Part shown: piece by piece, positions 6,762 through 14,925 of the stretch
Position numbering within the stretch: the stretch's first letter is position 1
Layout: each line of letters starts with the position of its first letter
Origin: an uncultured Clostridium sp.
GTDB taxonomy: Bacteria > Bacillota > Clostridia > Lachnospirales > Lachnospiraceae
NCBI GenBank assembly: GCA_900544905.1
Contig: UQXF01000034.1
Location: 1 to 27,518 of the forward strand
Direction of reading: 5' to 3'
DNA: 27,518 nucleotides
The notes under the pieces: model-generated
What the model saw: only the letters and a program-made list of their open reading frames with translations
What the model was told of the DNA's origin: nothing
Database searches by the model: none
Translations under genes and position numbers: made by a program

Positions 6762-6810
6762 ACCCTTTATTATTCCTAAAAAATATAACATGAAAAAAAT
6801 GTACTAAGGA

Positions 6811-7371
6811 GTGATAAAAACGAAGATTGCATTATACGGAGAGAAAAAGGAGTTGTTGCAGAAATATAAGGAAAATATAGAGCAGGCTTTTAAAAGTGCG
6901 AATGAGATTATAGAAATTGATTGTTTTTCCAATAAGACAAGCGTAAGAAAACAGTCATTTGCTTATGATGCCATTATTATGTCAGAAGAGTTGATGGAGG
7001 ACATGATTGCATATGCAAAGAAGTCAAGTGAAAGGCTTCTTACTCTGGTGGCAAGCAAGCATATAGAAATTTTCGATATAGATGAGATTCTATATATTGA
7101 AGCGGAATTAAAATGCGTACATATTGTGATGGCTGATGGGAAGCGGATTATGAAACTTCAGCTATCCGAAGTAGAAAAGTTGTTAGACGATAAAATTTTT
7201 ATAAAAACCCATAGGAGTTATATTGTCAATAAAAATTGGATTCAAAGTCTGCTGGAGAATGAAGTCGTTTTGAAAAACGGCAAGAAAGTTCCGATTAGCC
7301 GATACAGGAGAAAAGAAGTTGAGGAGCAATTTTTGAGGGAGAATGCGAAAGAGTATGCCTGTGGCTCATGA
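6811..7371 (+). CDS. LytTR-family DNA-binding regulator with degenerate receiver-like N-terminus
   Basis: The protein has up to 186 aa. Residues about 76-175 form a LytTR DNA-binding domain (IDEILYIEAELKCVHI, then FIKTHRSYIVNKNWI and VPISRYRRKEVEE). The N-terminal 70 residues resemble a shortened response-regulator fold (KIALYGEKKELL), but where the phospho-acceptor Asp would be the sequence reads YDAIIMSEE, so it should not be controlled by a histidine kinase. The start is uncertain. GTG 6811 overlaps AAGGAG (6806-6811). An in-frame TAA at 6805-6807 excludes longer forms. ACG 6820, at 8 nt from the ribosome binding site, would give a natural M-KIALYG start. A 21-bp-period repeat upstream may be its operator. 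Confidence 0.8.
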   Translation: MIKTKIALYGEKKELLQKYKENIEQAFKSANEIIEIDCFSNKTSVRKQSFAYDAIIMSEELMEDMIAYAKKSSERLLTLVASKHIEIFDIDEILYIEAELKCVHIVMADGKRIMKLQLSEVEKLLDDKIFIKTHRSYIVNKNWIQSLLENEVVLKNGKKVPISRYRRKEVEEQFLRENAKEYACGS

Positions 7372-7469
7372 CTTTTGGCATGATTGTGATATTTGCATAG
7401 AAAGATTTTAACGAATACAGTATTGATTGTGTAAAGGATATCAATATATCGAAGGAGTTTTGAGGGCGT

Positions 7470-8519
7470 ATGTTAAGGATAGGAATATGTGAGGATGAAA
7501 CGGCTATAAGGAAAGAGATACATGAATTGGCTGTTAAAGTATTATTTCAGTATGAGGAATTGTATTTCTACTATTATAAAAACGGTCAGGAAGTAATTCA
7601 TTCTATTGAAAAGCAACAATTTTTTGTGGAGCTTCTTTTACTTGATATTCATATGCCCGCTATAGACGGAATACAGGTCGCTGAGTATATACGAAAATGT
7701 AATGTTGATGTGGACATCATTTTTGTGACAATATCGAATCAGCATGTATTTCAGGGCTATCAGTATAGGGCATTTGCATATTGTGTAAAACCAATTGCAG
7801 ACTCACAGTTGGCGAGTAGCCTGATTCGATATGTTGAAGAAAAGAAAAATACTTCCTGTTGTGTAAACATTTCCGTGAATGGACGCAAGGTCAGAATTCC
7901 ATTAAACAGGGTGCTGTTTTTTGAGAGCCAGAAAAGACAAATTATAGCACATATTATAGGGGAAGATGTTATCTTTTATGGAAAATTGAGTGAATTGGAA
8001 GAATCTCTGCCGGCGGATAAGTTTTTCCGCTGTCATCAGAGCTATATTGTGAACCGTGACAGGATTGATTCAGTTGGTAGGACCGAAATTGTTGTTGCCG
8101 GAGTTGCTGTTCCCATGAGCAGACGATACTATGAATCAATCTCACAGACGGAGAAAAAGAATACAGATAGTATTATGATTACAAAATCATTAGCGATGAA
8201 TTGTGAAAGAGCTGGTGCAATTGTATTTATAAGTGGAAGATTAGTGGGTACCATTGTTCATCTGCATGATGAGGAAAAGGTTACATTGGGAAGGGATGCA
8301 GCTAAGGTACAGGTTGTAATTGCATCAAATACAGTCAGCAGAGTACATTGTACCATTACATATTATAAGGAAAAAGATGAGTACGCAGTATTTGACATGT
8401 CAAAAAACGGAGTGTTTTTAAGTAGTGGACAAAAAATTGCCCATGAGACTGAGATTTTATTTCATTCCGGAGCAGAATTGTGGATTGGTGATGAAACAAA
8501 TCGTATTCGATTGGGGTGA
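7470..8519 (+). CDS. REC-LytTR-FHA response regulator
   Basis: This 349-aa protein has three domains. Residues 1-125 form a receiver with the acidic pair E8/D9, phospho-acceptor D59 (LLLLDIHMP), T87 and K107 (YCVKP). Residues 132-222 form a LytTR DNA-binding domain (FFRCHQSYIVNRDRID, VPMSRRYY). Residues about 248-349 form a forkhead-associated domain with the pThr-binding set GRD (274-276), SRVH (290-293) and NG (313-314). The fusion implies that DNA binding is controlled both by aspartate phosphorylation and by a phosphothreonine partner, presumably made by the downstream kinases (inference). No partner histidine kinase is in the window. ATG 7470 is preceded by AAGGAG (7452-7457) and GAGGG (7462-7466). 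Confidence 0.88.
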   Translation: MLRIGICEDETAIRKEIHELAVKVLFQYEELYFYYYKNGQEVIHSIEKQQFFVELLLLDIHMPAIDGIQVAEYIRKCNVDVDIIFVTISNQHVFQGYQYRAFAYCVKPIADSQLASSLIRYVEEKKNTSCCVNISVNGRKVRIPLNRVLFFESQKRQIIAHIIGEDVIFYGKLSELEESLPADKFFRCHQSYIVNRDRIDSVGRTEIVVAGVAVPMSRRYYESISQTEKKNTDSIMITKSLAMNCERAGAIVFISGRLVGTIVHLHDEEKVTLGRDAAKVQVVIASNTVSRVHCTITYYKEKDEYAVFDMSKNGVFLSSGQKIAHETEILFHSGAELWIGDETNRIRLG

Positions 8520-8539
8520 TTGTTGTTGTTTGCTATAAT
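8511..8539 (+). promoter_or_regulatory. Extended -10 promoter ahead of the kinase/phosphatase operon
   Basis: TGcTATAAT (8531-8539) is an extended -10 box, with TTGGGG (8511-8516) 17 bp upstream. Transcription would begin near 8546, inside the 82-bp gap before the first PP2C gene, and could drive the tightly packed genes that follow independently of the two LytTR genes. Confidence 0.6.
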
Positions 8540-8601
8540 CACAGGAAATTTTGAGAGAAGTACATAGAATAATAATTCATAGAAAGAATACGGAGGATAA
8601 T

Positions 8602-9327
8602 ATGGGAGCCTTAATGATTACATACGGTAGTTTCACTGACAAAGGTGAACGAAAAATGAATGAAGATTGTTTAGATATTTTAAGGAATCAGGAACGCATG
8701 GCATTTATATTATGTGACGGCTTGGGTGGACATGGGAAAGGAGACATTGCATCACAGTTTGTGGTTCAAAAAATGAAAGAAACTCTGGACAACGGTGCAG
8801 ATATTGAGAGCAGTATCATGGAGGCGCAAAGGGCACTGCGGGAAAAACAATCCTTAGAAAATGCGGAGGATTCTATGAAGACCACAGTGACATGTCTTAC
8901 AATTGAGAAAAATATAGCCAGATATGGATATGTAGGAGATTCCAGAATTTACTATTTTGAAAAGAATAAATTTAAGTCCAGAAGTCAGGACCACAGTGTT
9001 CCGCAAATGCTGGTAAATATGGGTAAAATTAAGGAAAAAGATATTAGGCATCATGAGGACCGTAGCCGGTTACTTCGTGTTATGGGAACAGAATGGGATG
9101 CACCGAAATATCAGGTTGTAGACAACTTTACCGTTACGAATCACAGTAGTTTCCTGTTATGCAGTGATGGATTCTGGGAGTTGATTGATGAAAAAATGAT
9201 GTGTAAGACATTAAAAAAAGCAAAAACACCGACAGAATGGCTCTTTAATATGCGGGAAATTATTCTTAAAAACGGAAAAGGGACAAATATGGATAATTAT
9301 TCTGCAATTGCAATTTTTGTACGGTAA
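8602..9327 (+). CDS. PP2C-family Ser/Thr phosphatase
   Basis: This is a 241-aa soluble PPM/PP2C metal-dependent phosphatase. Motifs are the N-terminal YGSFTDKGERKMNED (residues 8-22), CDGLGGHGKG (38-47) with metal ligand D39, YVGDSRIYYF (110-119), QDHS (129-132), CSDGFWE (187-193) with D189, and the terminal DNYSAI (231-236) with D231. All metal-binding aspartates are present, so it should be active against phosphothreonine/serine made by the neighbouring kinases. The frame is open from 8551, but ATG 8602 follows GGAGGA closely and gives the standard PP2C start (short beta strand before the 'GxxxxRxxNED' motif). It begins the run of closely spaced genes. Confidence 0.92.
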   Translation: MGALMITYGSFTDKGERKMNEDCLDILRNQERMAFILCDGLGGHGKGDIASQFVVQKMKETLDNGADIESSIMEAQRALREKQSLENAEDSMKTTVTCLTIEKNIARYGYVGDSRIYYFEKNKFKSRSQDHSVPQMLVNMGKIKEKDIRHHEDRSRLLRVMGTEWDAPKYQVVDNFTVTNHSSFLLCSDGFWELIDEKMMCKTLKKAKTPTEWLFNMREIILKNGKGTNMDNYSAIAIFVR

Positions 9328-9341
9328 GGAAGTGTGAAAAA

Positions 9342-9974
9342 ATGATAGTTAAATGTGAGAATGGGCATTGGTATGATACTGCAGTCAACCGTTCATGTCC
9401 GCATTGTAAAAGAAATAGTGAAAAGCTGGGTATCCGGCTGGATGATATAGAAGAGGATGACAGAACCATATCGATTGCGGAAGTAGATTTGTCATTAGGT
9501 GATGAATTGGGAGCAATTATTGGAGCATCCATTCAGAATCCAATAAATAATGGTTTTTTTTGCACGGAAGGTGATACTGCTTCTGCAGATGGAGATAAGA
9601 CGATTTCTTTTGGTTTTTTTGATTTAACAGATGTCTCTCCTGTTGTAGGATGGCTGGTTTGTATGACGGGAACAGAGCGTGGAAAGGATTTTCGTCTTCA
9701 TACTGAGAAAAACTTTGTGGGGCGGAGTACTTCTATGGATATTGTTTTAATTGATGATAAGAAAATTGCGAGGGATAAGCATTGTTCAGTTCAATATGAC
9801 CCAAAGGGAAATACATTTTATGTAGCGCCAGAAAACGGAAATCTAACATACATGAATGATCAGATACTGGATTCCCCTGTAATTATACAGGAGGGGGATT
9901 TAATTAAAATAGGAGAAACAAAGTTAATGTTTGTCCCATTTTGCAGGGAGGAAAGAATATGGGAAAAAGAGTAA
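9342..9974 (+). CDS. Zinc-finger/FHA adaptor protein (paralog of the gene at 14139)
   Basis: The protein is 210 aa. The N-terminus carries a Cys/His cluster, CENGHWYD...CPHC (residues 5-22), likely binding zinc. An acidic linker contains two D-[RK]-T-I-S motifs (T42 and T88) that look like kinase sites. The C-terminal FHA-like domain runs from about residue 114 to 200 (NFVGRSTSMDIVL at 124-136). The usual S-R-x-H pThr-binding motif is altered to ARDKH (143-147), with Ser replaced by Ala and an extra residue, so phosphopeptide binding may be weakened or changed. It has no membrane segment. It follows the PP2C gene by 14 nt, and its end overlaps the start of the vWA gene by 16 nt, suggesting coupled production of phosphatase, adaptor and receptor. 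Confidence 0.85.
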   Translation: MIVKCENGHWYDTAVNRSCPHCKRNSEKLGIRLDDIEEDDRTISIAEVDLSLGDELGAIIGASIQNPINNGFFCTEGDTASADGDKTISFGFFDLTDVSPVVGWLVCMTGTERGKDFRLHTEKNFVGRSTSMDIVLIDDKKIARDKHCSVQYDPKGNTFYVAPENGNLTYMNDQILDSPVIIQEGDLIKIGETKLMFVPFCREERIWEKE

Positions 9975-11809
9975 AGGCAATTGCATTATTGATTGTATTG
10001 TTTCTTGCAAGTATGCCAGCTGTAACAGTACATGCAGAGACAGTTAATAAAGCATTCTTAGCAGAACAGGCGAAAGGAAAGGCACCAAATGTTAAAGTTT
10101 ACATGACAGGTTCGGAAATGTCGAGTGAGGCAGCGATATCTGGAAACGTATCAGATGTTGTGTTGACGCAGAATGGGGATATTAAGAGCTTTGAGGATAC
10201 AGGGGAAAGCCTTCGGTATATTATTCTTTTTGATAATTCAGGGTCTATTAGTAAACCACAATTTGATGAGGCGAAGAAGCAGTTAAAAAAACTACGTAAG
10301 AATCTGAAAAATAGTGATGAGATGGAGCTTTATACCCTTGGTACCTTGGATATATCCAATGATAAGACGGATGTTTTGGGCAGAACGGTCTGTGCAACCG
10401 AAACAGACCAGGTAAAAAAGGATACGAAGAAAATAGATAAAATACCATACATAACGGCTCGTGATGGGAAAACGATATTATATCGTTCTCTGAATCAAGT
10501 TTTGGAGGAGCAGTCTTCCCAAAGCACGATGGATAATCTCCGTACAGTTATTCTGATTGTGACAGATGGAGAGGATGATTCAGATGATATTAATGGGAAG
10601 GATAATGATAAGGATGTAACATTGGAAAACATCCGGAATTCCTCTATTCCTGTATATGGAATTTTACTGAACAATAATACGCGAAATCCCAATAAGGAAA
10701 AGATTAAATTTACCAAGAATAAAATTTTGAATGCGCAAAATGGACATGGCTATTACTATAATTGTAGTGCAAATGCGGATGCTGAGACAGTCCAGAAGGC
10801 ATTTAAAAAAATGGACAAGATATTCCGTAAGGAGACCTATGTAGTTAATCTGAGGACGGATACTAATAAAGCATTACCGGGCAAAAATGAATTAATTCTT
10901 ACTGTAAATAATCAGGCGATTGAACCGATAGTATTGGATTATTCTGATTATGAGCAGGATGTAGATGGACCGGTTATCGTAGGAAGCGTAAAAAAGGAAG
11001 GGAAGAATTCCATTACCTTTTCATTGGAGGATGTCAATGGAGTAAACCGTCAGGATGCCTCGAATCAGATACATTATAATATACAAACGGATGTGGATGA
11101 CAACGAGGGAAAGGTATGGACAATTGCTCAGGTCAATGTAAGTCAAAACGATAAGAATGTAGCTGTAACATTAACGGTGAAGGAGGCAGAATTTTATAAC
11201 GGTGAATATACGCTGACAGTTGACGGAATACGGGACGAGTCACAGGAACAGAATATGATGACACAAGTGAAAGCATCTTTTCAGGTGGAGGACGGACTGG
11301 CTCCGGAAAAAGAGGCACGTAAAGAGTTTCTGCGGCAGTATTGGTGGAGTGCTTTGATTTTACTGATAGCGGTTATCGGAATAATTGTCATTGTTATTGT
11401 AAAGAAAAAGTCGGTAAAGATTGTTGAGAGAGAAGTGAATCCCGAGGAATTGAACCAGGCGGATTCCAAAATGATTCGGTTGACCATTACGGACCGCTCA
11501 GGTGCAATCAAGGATGTGGAATGGAATGTAGAGGGAAGTCTTTTTGTGGGACGTTCGGATATCTGTAATATTTTCTTTGATGATGACAGACTATCAAAAC
11601 AGCATTTTGTGATTGAAGTAAACAAGATGGGATGCTATATCGAAGATTTGGAATCTACGAATGGAACTTTTGTAAACGGAGTGAAAATGACAAACCGCCG
11701 TCTGCTTCTGGATGGAGATGTGATTACGGCAGGCAGAGAAAAAATAGTTTTCCATGTTGAAAAGAATCAATTTATACAGGAAGCAGCAGATGAAGAAATG
11801 GAAGAATAA
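9959..11809 (+). CDS. Secreted vWA domain - transmembrane - cytosolic FHA receptor
   Basis: The protein is 616 aa. Residues 1-26 form a signal peptide (cleavage after VHA, before ETVNK). A von Willebrand factor A domain spans about 85-290 with a complete MIDAS: DNSGS (92-96) and TDGED (202-206). An Ig-like region follows, then a single membrane helix (about 463-482) and a KKK stop-transfer. The cytosolic FHA domain (about 505-600) is canonical: VGRSD (530-534), SKQH (546-549) and STNGTFVNG (566-574). The topology makes it a candidate receptor, with metal-dependent protein binding outside and phosphothreonine docking inside. The start at ATG 9959 (ribosome binding site GGGAGG) is preferred over TTG 9941 because it begins exactly at the signal peptide. 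The role as a receptor is inferred. Confidence 0.9.
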   Translation: MGKRVKAIALLIVLFLASMPAVTVHAETVNKAFLAEQAKGKAPNVKVYMTGSEMSSEAAISGNVSDVVLTQNGDIKSFEDTGESLRYIILFDNSGSISKPQFDEAKKQLKKLRKNLKNSDEMELYTLGTLDISNDKTDVLGRTVCATETDQVKKDTKKIDKIPYITARDGKTILYRSLNQVLEEQSSQSTMDNLRTVILIVTDGEDDSDDINGKDNDKDVTLENIRNSSIPVYGILLNNNTRNPNKEKIKFTKNKILNAQNGHGYYYNCSANADAETVQKAFKKMDKIFRKETYVVNLRTDTNKALPGKNELILTVNNQAIEPIVLDYSDYEQDVDGPVIVGSVKKEGKNSITFSLEDVNGVNRQDASNQIHYNIQTDVDDNEGKVWTIAQVNVSQNDKNVAVTLTVKEAEFYNGEYTLTVDGIRDESQEQNMMTQVKASFQVEDGLAPEKEARKEFLRQYWWSALILLIAVIGIIVIVIVKKKSVKIVEREVNPEELNQADSKMIRLTITDRSGAIKDVEWNVEGSLFVGRSDICNIFFDDDRLSKQHFVIEVNKMGCYIEDLESTNGTFVNGVKMTNRRLLLDGDVITAGREKIVFHVEKNQFIQEAADEEMEE

Positions 11810-11831
11810 TTCATTAATGTGAGGGATACAG

Positions 11832-13202
11832 ATGAAGTGTTGTCCAAATTGTTTTTCAACGAGGAGTTTTCGGCAAAATGTATGTACGGTATGCGGGTTT
11901 AAGAATACCGTACAAAGAGAAAAAAGGGCATTGCCATTAGAAAGGATTCTAAACCAGAGGTATGTGGTAGGAAGAGTGCTTGGAATAGGAGGGTTTGGGA
12001 TTACTTATGTGGCATACGATATACATCAGGGGATACGCGTGGCAGTCAAAGAGTACTTTCCGGTTGAGTGGGCAACCAGACTGAAGGAGGATAGCCAGCT
12101 TATTCCCAATAGTCAGACATTGGGAGATTTGTATCAACATGGACTTAGCGTATTTATGAATGAGGCAAGAGTGCTCAGCCAGCTAAAGGATGTTCCGAAT
12201 GTGGTAAATGTGTATGATTTGTTTGAACAGAATGGGACTGCCTATATGGTGATGGAACTGTTGGAGGGATATACCTTAAATGGTTATCTTCAGACCATGA
12301 ATCAGCGGTGTATACCATATCAGGAAGCAAATCAGATTATTCATTCCGTAGGGATATCCCTGCATCGGATACATAAGTGTCGGCTCCTGCATCGGGATAT
12401 CAGTCCGGATAATATTATTCTGACTCCGGGAAAGCAGGTGTATCTGATTGACTTTGGTGCAACGAGAATGTATGCGTTGAATTCACCCAAGAGCATGTCT
12501 GTTCTGGTTAAACCGGGATTTGCGCCGATTGAGCAATATTCCCGTGCTGGTAATCAGGGACCGTGGACGGATGTGTATGCATTGGCAGCTACCTATTATT
12601 ATCTGGTTACGGGGAAAAAACCACCGGATGCACCAGACCGCATTATGGGTCTTCCAATTGTACCACTTAAAAATCTGATTTTAGACATTCCGGATTATAT
12701 TAATGATGCGGTGGAGCATGCAATGAAAGAAGATTGGCGTGCCCGTCCACAAAGTGTCCGGGATTTCATGGTAGAAATGGGTATGGTTAAAAATCAACAG
12801 GAATTACAGCCTACCGTATGGCATTGGCTTACCGATTATGGAAAGACGGAAGGAAAAACAAATGAAAAACCAGGGAGAAAAGCCTGTGTTTTAATGCAGG
12901 TCGGAAATAAGAGGCAGAGATATTATTTTGCAAAAGATGCAACATTGGATATTGGTAAAAAGGTTGGAACAGAACAGGGCAGCGTACAGATTGATGGTGA
13001 CAATCAGGTAAGCAGATTGCATTGCAGGCTTTGGTATGATGACAAAAGCGGACGGTTTGCAGTACAAAATTACTCTGGAAATAAGACCTATACCAGTCAG
13101 GGAATGTTAGAAAAAAACCAGACAGCATATTTAATAAAAGGAGAATGGATTTATATTCAGACGAATCAGGAACGCTACATATTTTATCTGGAGGTGGAAT
13201 AA
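11832..13202 (+). CDS. Zinc-ribbon Ser/Thr protein kinase with C-terminal FHA domain
   Basis: This is a 456-aa soluble Hanks-type kinase. A zinc-ribbon-like module (CPNC at 4-7, CTVC at 18-21) precedes the kinase domain (about 44-320). Catalytic features are intact: Gly-loop GIGGFG (51-56), K73 in AVKEYFP, E111, HRDISPDN (187-194, catalytic D189), DFG (207-209) and the activation-segment end GFAPIEQY (229-236). The C-terminal FHA-like domain (about 350-456) keeps SRLH (pThr binding), but its strand motif reads GKK instead of GR. Carrying FHA itself, the kinase could dock on its own or a partner's phosphothreonine. It lies 22 nt after the vWA-FHA gene and 1 nt before a PP2C gene, the classic kinase/phosphatase pair. 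Confidence 0.92.
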   Translation: MKCCPNCFSTRSFRQNVCTVCGFKNTVQREKRALPLERILNQRYVVGRVLGIGGFGITYVAYDIHQGIRVAVKEYFPVEWATRLKEDSQLIPNSQTLGDLYQHGLSVFMNEARVLSQLKDVPNVVNVYDLFEQNGTAYMVMELLEGYTLNGYLQTMNQRCIPYQEANQIIHSVGISLHRIHKCRLLHRDISPDNIILTPGKQVYLIDFGATRMYALNSPKSMSVLVKPGFAPIEQYSRAGNQGPWTDVYALAATYYYLVTGKKPPDAPDRIMGLPIVPLKNLILDIPDYINDAVEHAMKEDWRARPQSVRDFMVEMGMVKNQQELQPTVWHWLTDYGKTEGKTNEKPGRKACVLMQVGNKRQRYYFAKDATLDIGKKVGTEQGSVQIDGDNQVSRLHCRLWYDDKSGRFAVQNYSGNKTYTSQGMLEKNQTAYLIKGEWIYIQTNQERYIFYLEVE

Positions 13203-13203
13203 G

Positions 13204-14100
13204 GTGTTTGGCAGAAAGAAGAGAAAACAGGAAGGTAATTTCTTAAAGAATGATATGGTGCCGCAATCAGTATCCCGGGAAGTAGTACGTAAGGTACCGG
13301 AATTAACAACGATGGTAATGACAGCAACGGGAAATCGAAAATACCAGCAGGATGCAGTGTATGTTACCCCCAGTAAGGTTCTTGCCTCTAATAAGAAAAC
13401 AAGGGTAATGGCATTGGTGTGTGATGGAATGGGTGGTATGGCAGATGGTGGGAAGGCAAGCAGGACAGCTATCCAGATGATGGTGCAGGGCTTTACAAAA
13501 ATAGAAAAGGAAGCAGAAGTAAATATTCCTGAATTTTTTCAAACAGGAATCCGGGTGGTGGACAAGACAATTTATGGATTTCCTAAGGAAGATGGAAAAG
13601 GCTCCGGCACAACAATGGTTGCCTGTATCGTTGAGGATAACCGCCTGTATTGGGCTTCTGTGGGAGATAGCCGGATTTATATTATTCGGGGAAATCAGAT
13701 GAAACAGGTAACAAGGGATCATAATTACTGGCTTCGCCTGCAGGAAATGGTAGCAGCCGGACAACTGACGATGGAAGAAGCAAGGGCAAAACGCCAGAAG
13801 GAGGCATTAATCAGTTTTCTGGGAATTGGTAATGTCAGTCTTATGGATATTAATACAACGCCTTTTGAATTGCAGTATGGTGATGTGATTATGCTGTGTA
13901 GTGATGGTATTACGAAGACATTGCCGGATGCACAGATTAAGAAAATTATTACAGCAGATGCAGTGAAACCAGAGAAGAAAGCAGAGGCTCTTGTGGAAGC
14001 TGCGACACACGCAAACTCCCATTCACAGGATAATACCTCCGTAGCATTGATTCATTACCAGGAAAAAGATATTAAGCATATATCATCTGCTAATAGATGA
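13204..14100 (+). CDS. PP2C-family Ser/Thr phosphatase (second)
   Basis: This is a 298-aa PP2C phosphatase with a basic N-terminal extension (FGRKKRKQEG) of about 35 residues that the first PP2C lacks. Motifs are TATGNRKYQQD (40-50), CDGMGGMADGGKAS (73-86), GSGTTMVA (133-140), SVGDSRIY (152-159), RDHN (171-174), CSDGITKTL (232-240) and QDNTSVAL (275-282). All metal ligands appear intact. It starts with GTG 13204, 9 nt after GGAGG (13190-13194) and 1 nt after the kinase stop, so translation is coupled to the kinase-FHA gene. It presumably reverses that kinase's phosphorylation. Two non-identical PP2C genes in one run suggest separate substrates. Confidence 0.92.
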   Translation: MFGRKKRKQEGNFLKNDMVPQSVSREVVRKVPELTTMVMTATGNRKYQQDAVYVTPSKVLASNKKTRVMALVCDGMGGMADGGKASRTAIQMMVQGFTKIEKEAEVNIPEFFQTGIRVVDKTIYGFPKEDGKGSGTTMVACIVEDNRLYWASVGDSRIYIIRGNQMKQVTRDHNYWLRLQEMVAAGQLTMEEARAKRQKEALISFLGIGNVSLMDINTTPFELQYGDVIMLCSDGITKTLPDAQIKKIITADAVKPEKKAEALVEAATHANSHSQDNTSVALIHYQEKDIKHISSANR

Positions 14101-14138
14101 TATAGCAAATGATTTATAAATGAAAGGGGATAAAACAA

Positions 14139-14909
14139 ATGAATTTAAGCAGATGTGAAAATGGTCATTTTTATGATAAGGAGAAATATCCTTCCTGCCC
14201 GCATTGTTCGGGAGGAAGTGCATCAGATGAAAACCTTACAACTGTATTTACAGAAGGGGATATAACAGAACCGGTTGCAACTTCGCCAATACCGACGGCA
14301 CCATTGCCGATTGCACCAGAACCAGGCCTGCCAATTGCAAGTATCAGCGCAGACCAGCCAACAGAGGCATTGCAGGATACTGCATTTGATACACCAACAC
14401 AGCCATGGAATTATACAATGGAAGCAAGTGATGATAATGACCATACGGTAGGTTTTTTTGATGATGACTTTTTTGAGACGCCGACAGCAAAAAAAGCGGG
14501 AGTGCAGTCAGTAGAAGCGCCAAAGGTGCAAAAGGTCGGTACCCCATGTGTCGGGTGGCTGGTGGCGCTTGGCGGTGCACATCTTGGTACGGATTTCCGC
14601 CTGAAGGTTGGAAAGAATTTTATCGGACGAAGTCCTCAGATGGATATAGCGCTGACAGAAGATAAGAGTGTATCAAGGGACCGGCATGCCATAGTAGTAT
14701 ATGAACCAAAGGAACATTTATATCTGGTGCAGCCGGGAGAAGCAAGTACTCTTGTATACAGAAACGAACAGGTTGTTTTAAATCCAGTAAAGTTAGAAGC
14801 GTATGATGTCATCACAGTGGGTGATGTGAATCTTTTATTTATCCCACTCTGCAATAAGGAATTTAATTGGAATGCGGTACTGAATGAATTGAAAAAACAG
14901 AAGGAATAA
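14139..14909 (+). CDS. Zinc-finger/FHA adaptor protein (paralog of the gene at 9342)
   Basis: The protein is 256 aa and has the same plan as its paralog: CENGHFYD...CPHC (residues 6-23), a long linker, and an FHA-like domain (about 153-238, NFIGRSPQMDIAL). Here the docking motif reads SRDRH (179-183), which keeps the Ser the paralog lost but again has one residue more than the usual SRxH. The linker holds LTTVF (33-37), reminiscent of the GarA/OdhI ETTSVF phospho-site, and DHTVGFFDDD (101-110), matching DKTISFGFFD of the paralog. A Pro-rich stretch covers 50-67. No membrane segment is seen. AAAGGGG precedes ATG 14139 by 9 nt. It is likely a phospho-switch or adaptor substrate of the kinases (inference). 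Confidence 0.85.
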   Translation: MNLSRCENGHFYDKEKYPSCPHCSGGSASDENLTTVFTEGDITEPVATSPIPTAPLPIAPEPGLPIASISADQPTEALQDTAFDTPTQPWNYTMEASDDNDHTVGFFDDDFFETPTAKKAGVQSVEAPKVQKVGTPCVGWLVALGGAHLGTDFRLKVGKNFIGRSPQMDIALTEDKSVSRDRHAIVVYEPKEHLYLVQPGEASTLVYRNEQVVLNPVKLEAYDVITVGDVNLLFIPLCNKEFNWNAVLNELKKQKE

Positions 14910-14925
14910 AGAAAAGAGGCATGAT

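Larger units (their letters stand above)
6262..6810. other. Divergent intergenic region between the BMP-domain gene and the signalling island
   Basis: This is an AT-rich stretch with no convincing gene. It should contain the promoter of the minus-strand BMP operon, but no strong hexamer pair is visible. Contents that can be seen are an inverted repeat ATGAAAA/TTTTCAT (6456-6462 and 6470-6476) that could be an operator, the strong hairpin at 6543-6566, the 21-bp-period repeat at 6731-6761, and a five-codon in-frame mini-ORF (ATG 6790 to TAA 6807, MKKMY) just before the first LytTR gene. Confidence 0.5.

Noticed and set aside
7381..7431. TGATTGTG repeated at 7381-7388 and 7424-7431 before the REC-LytTR-FHA gene
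   Set aside because: The 43-bp distance could be four helical turns, but an 8-mer pair in AT-rich sequence is weak and no promoter lines up with it. TTGATT-16-TATATC would start transcription on the ribosome binding site.
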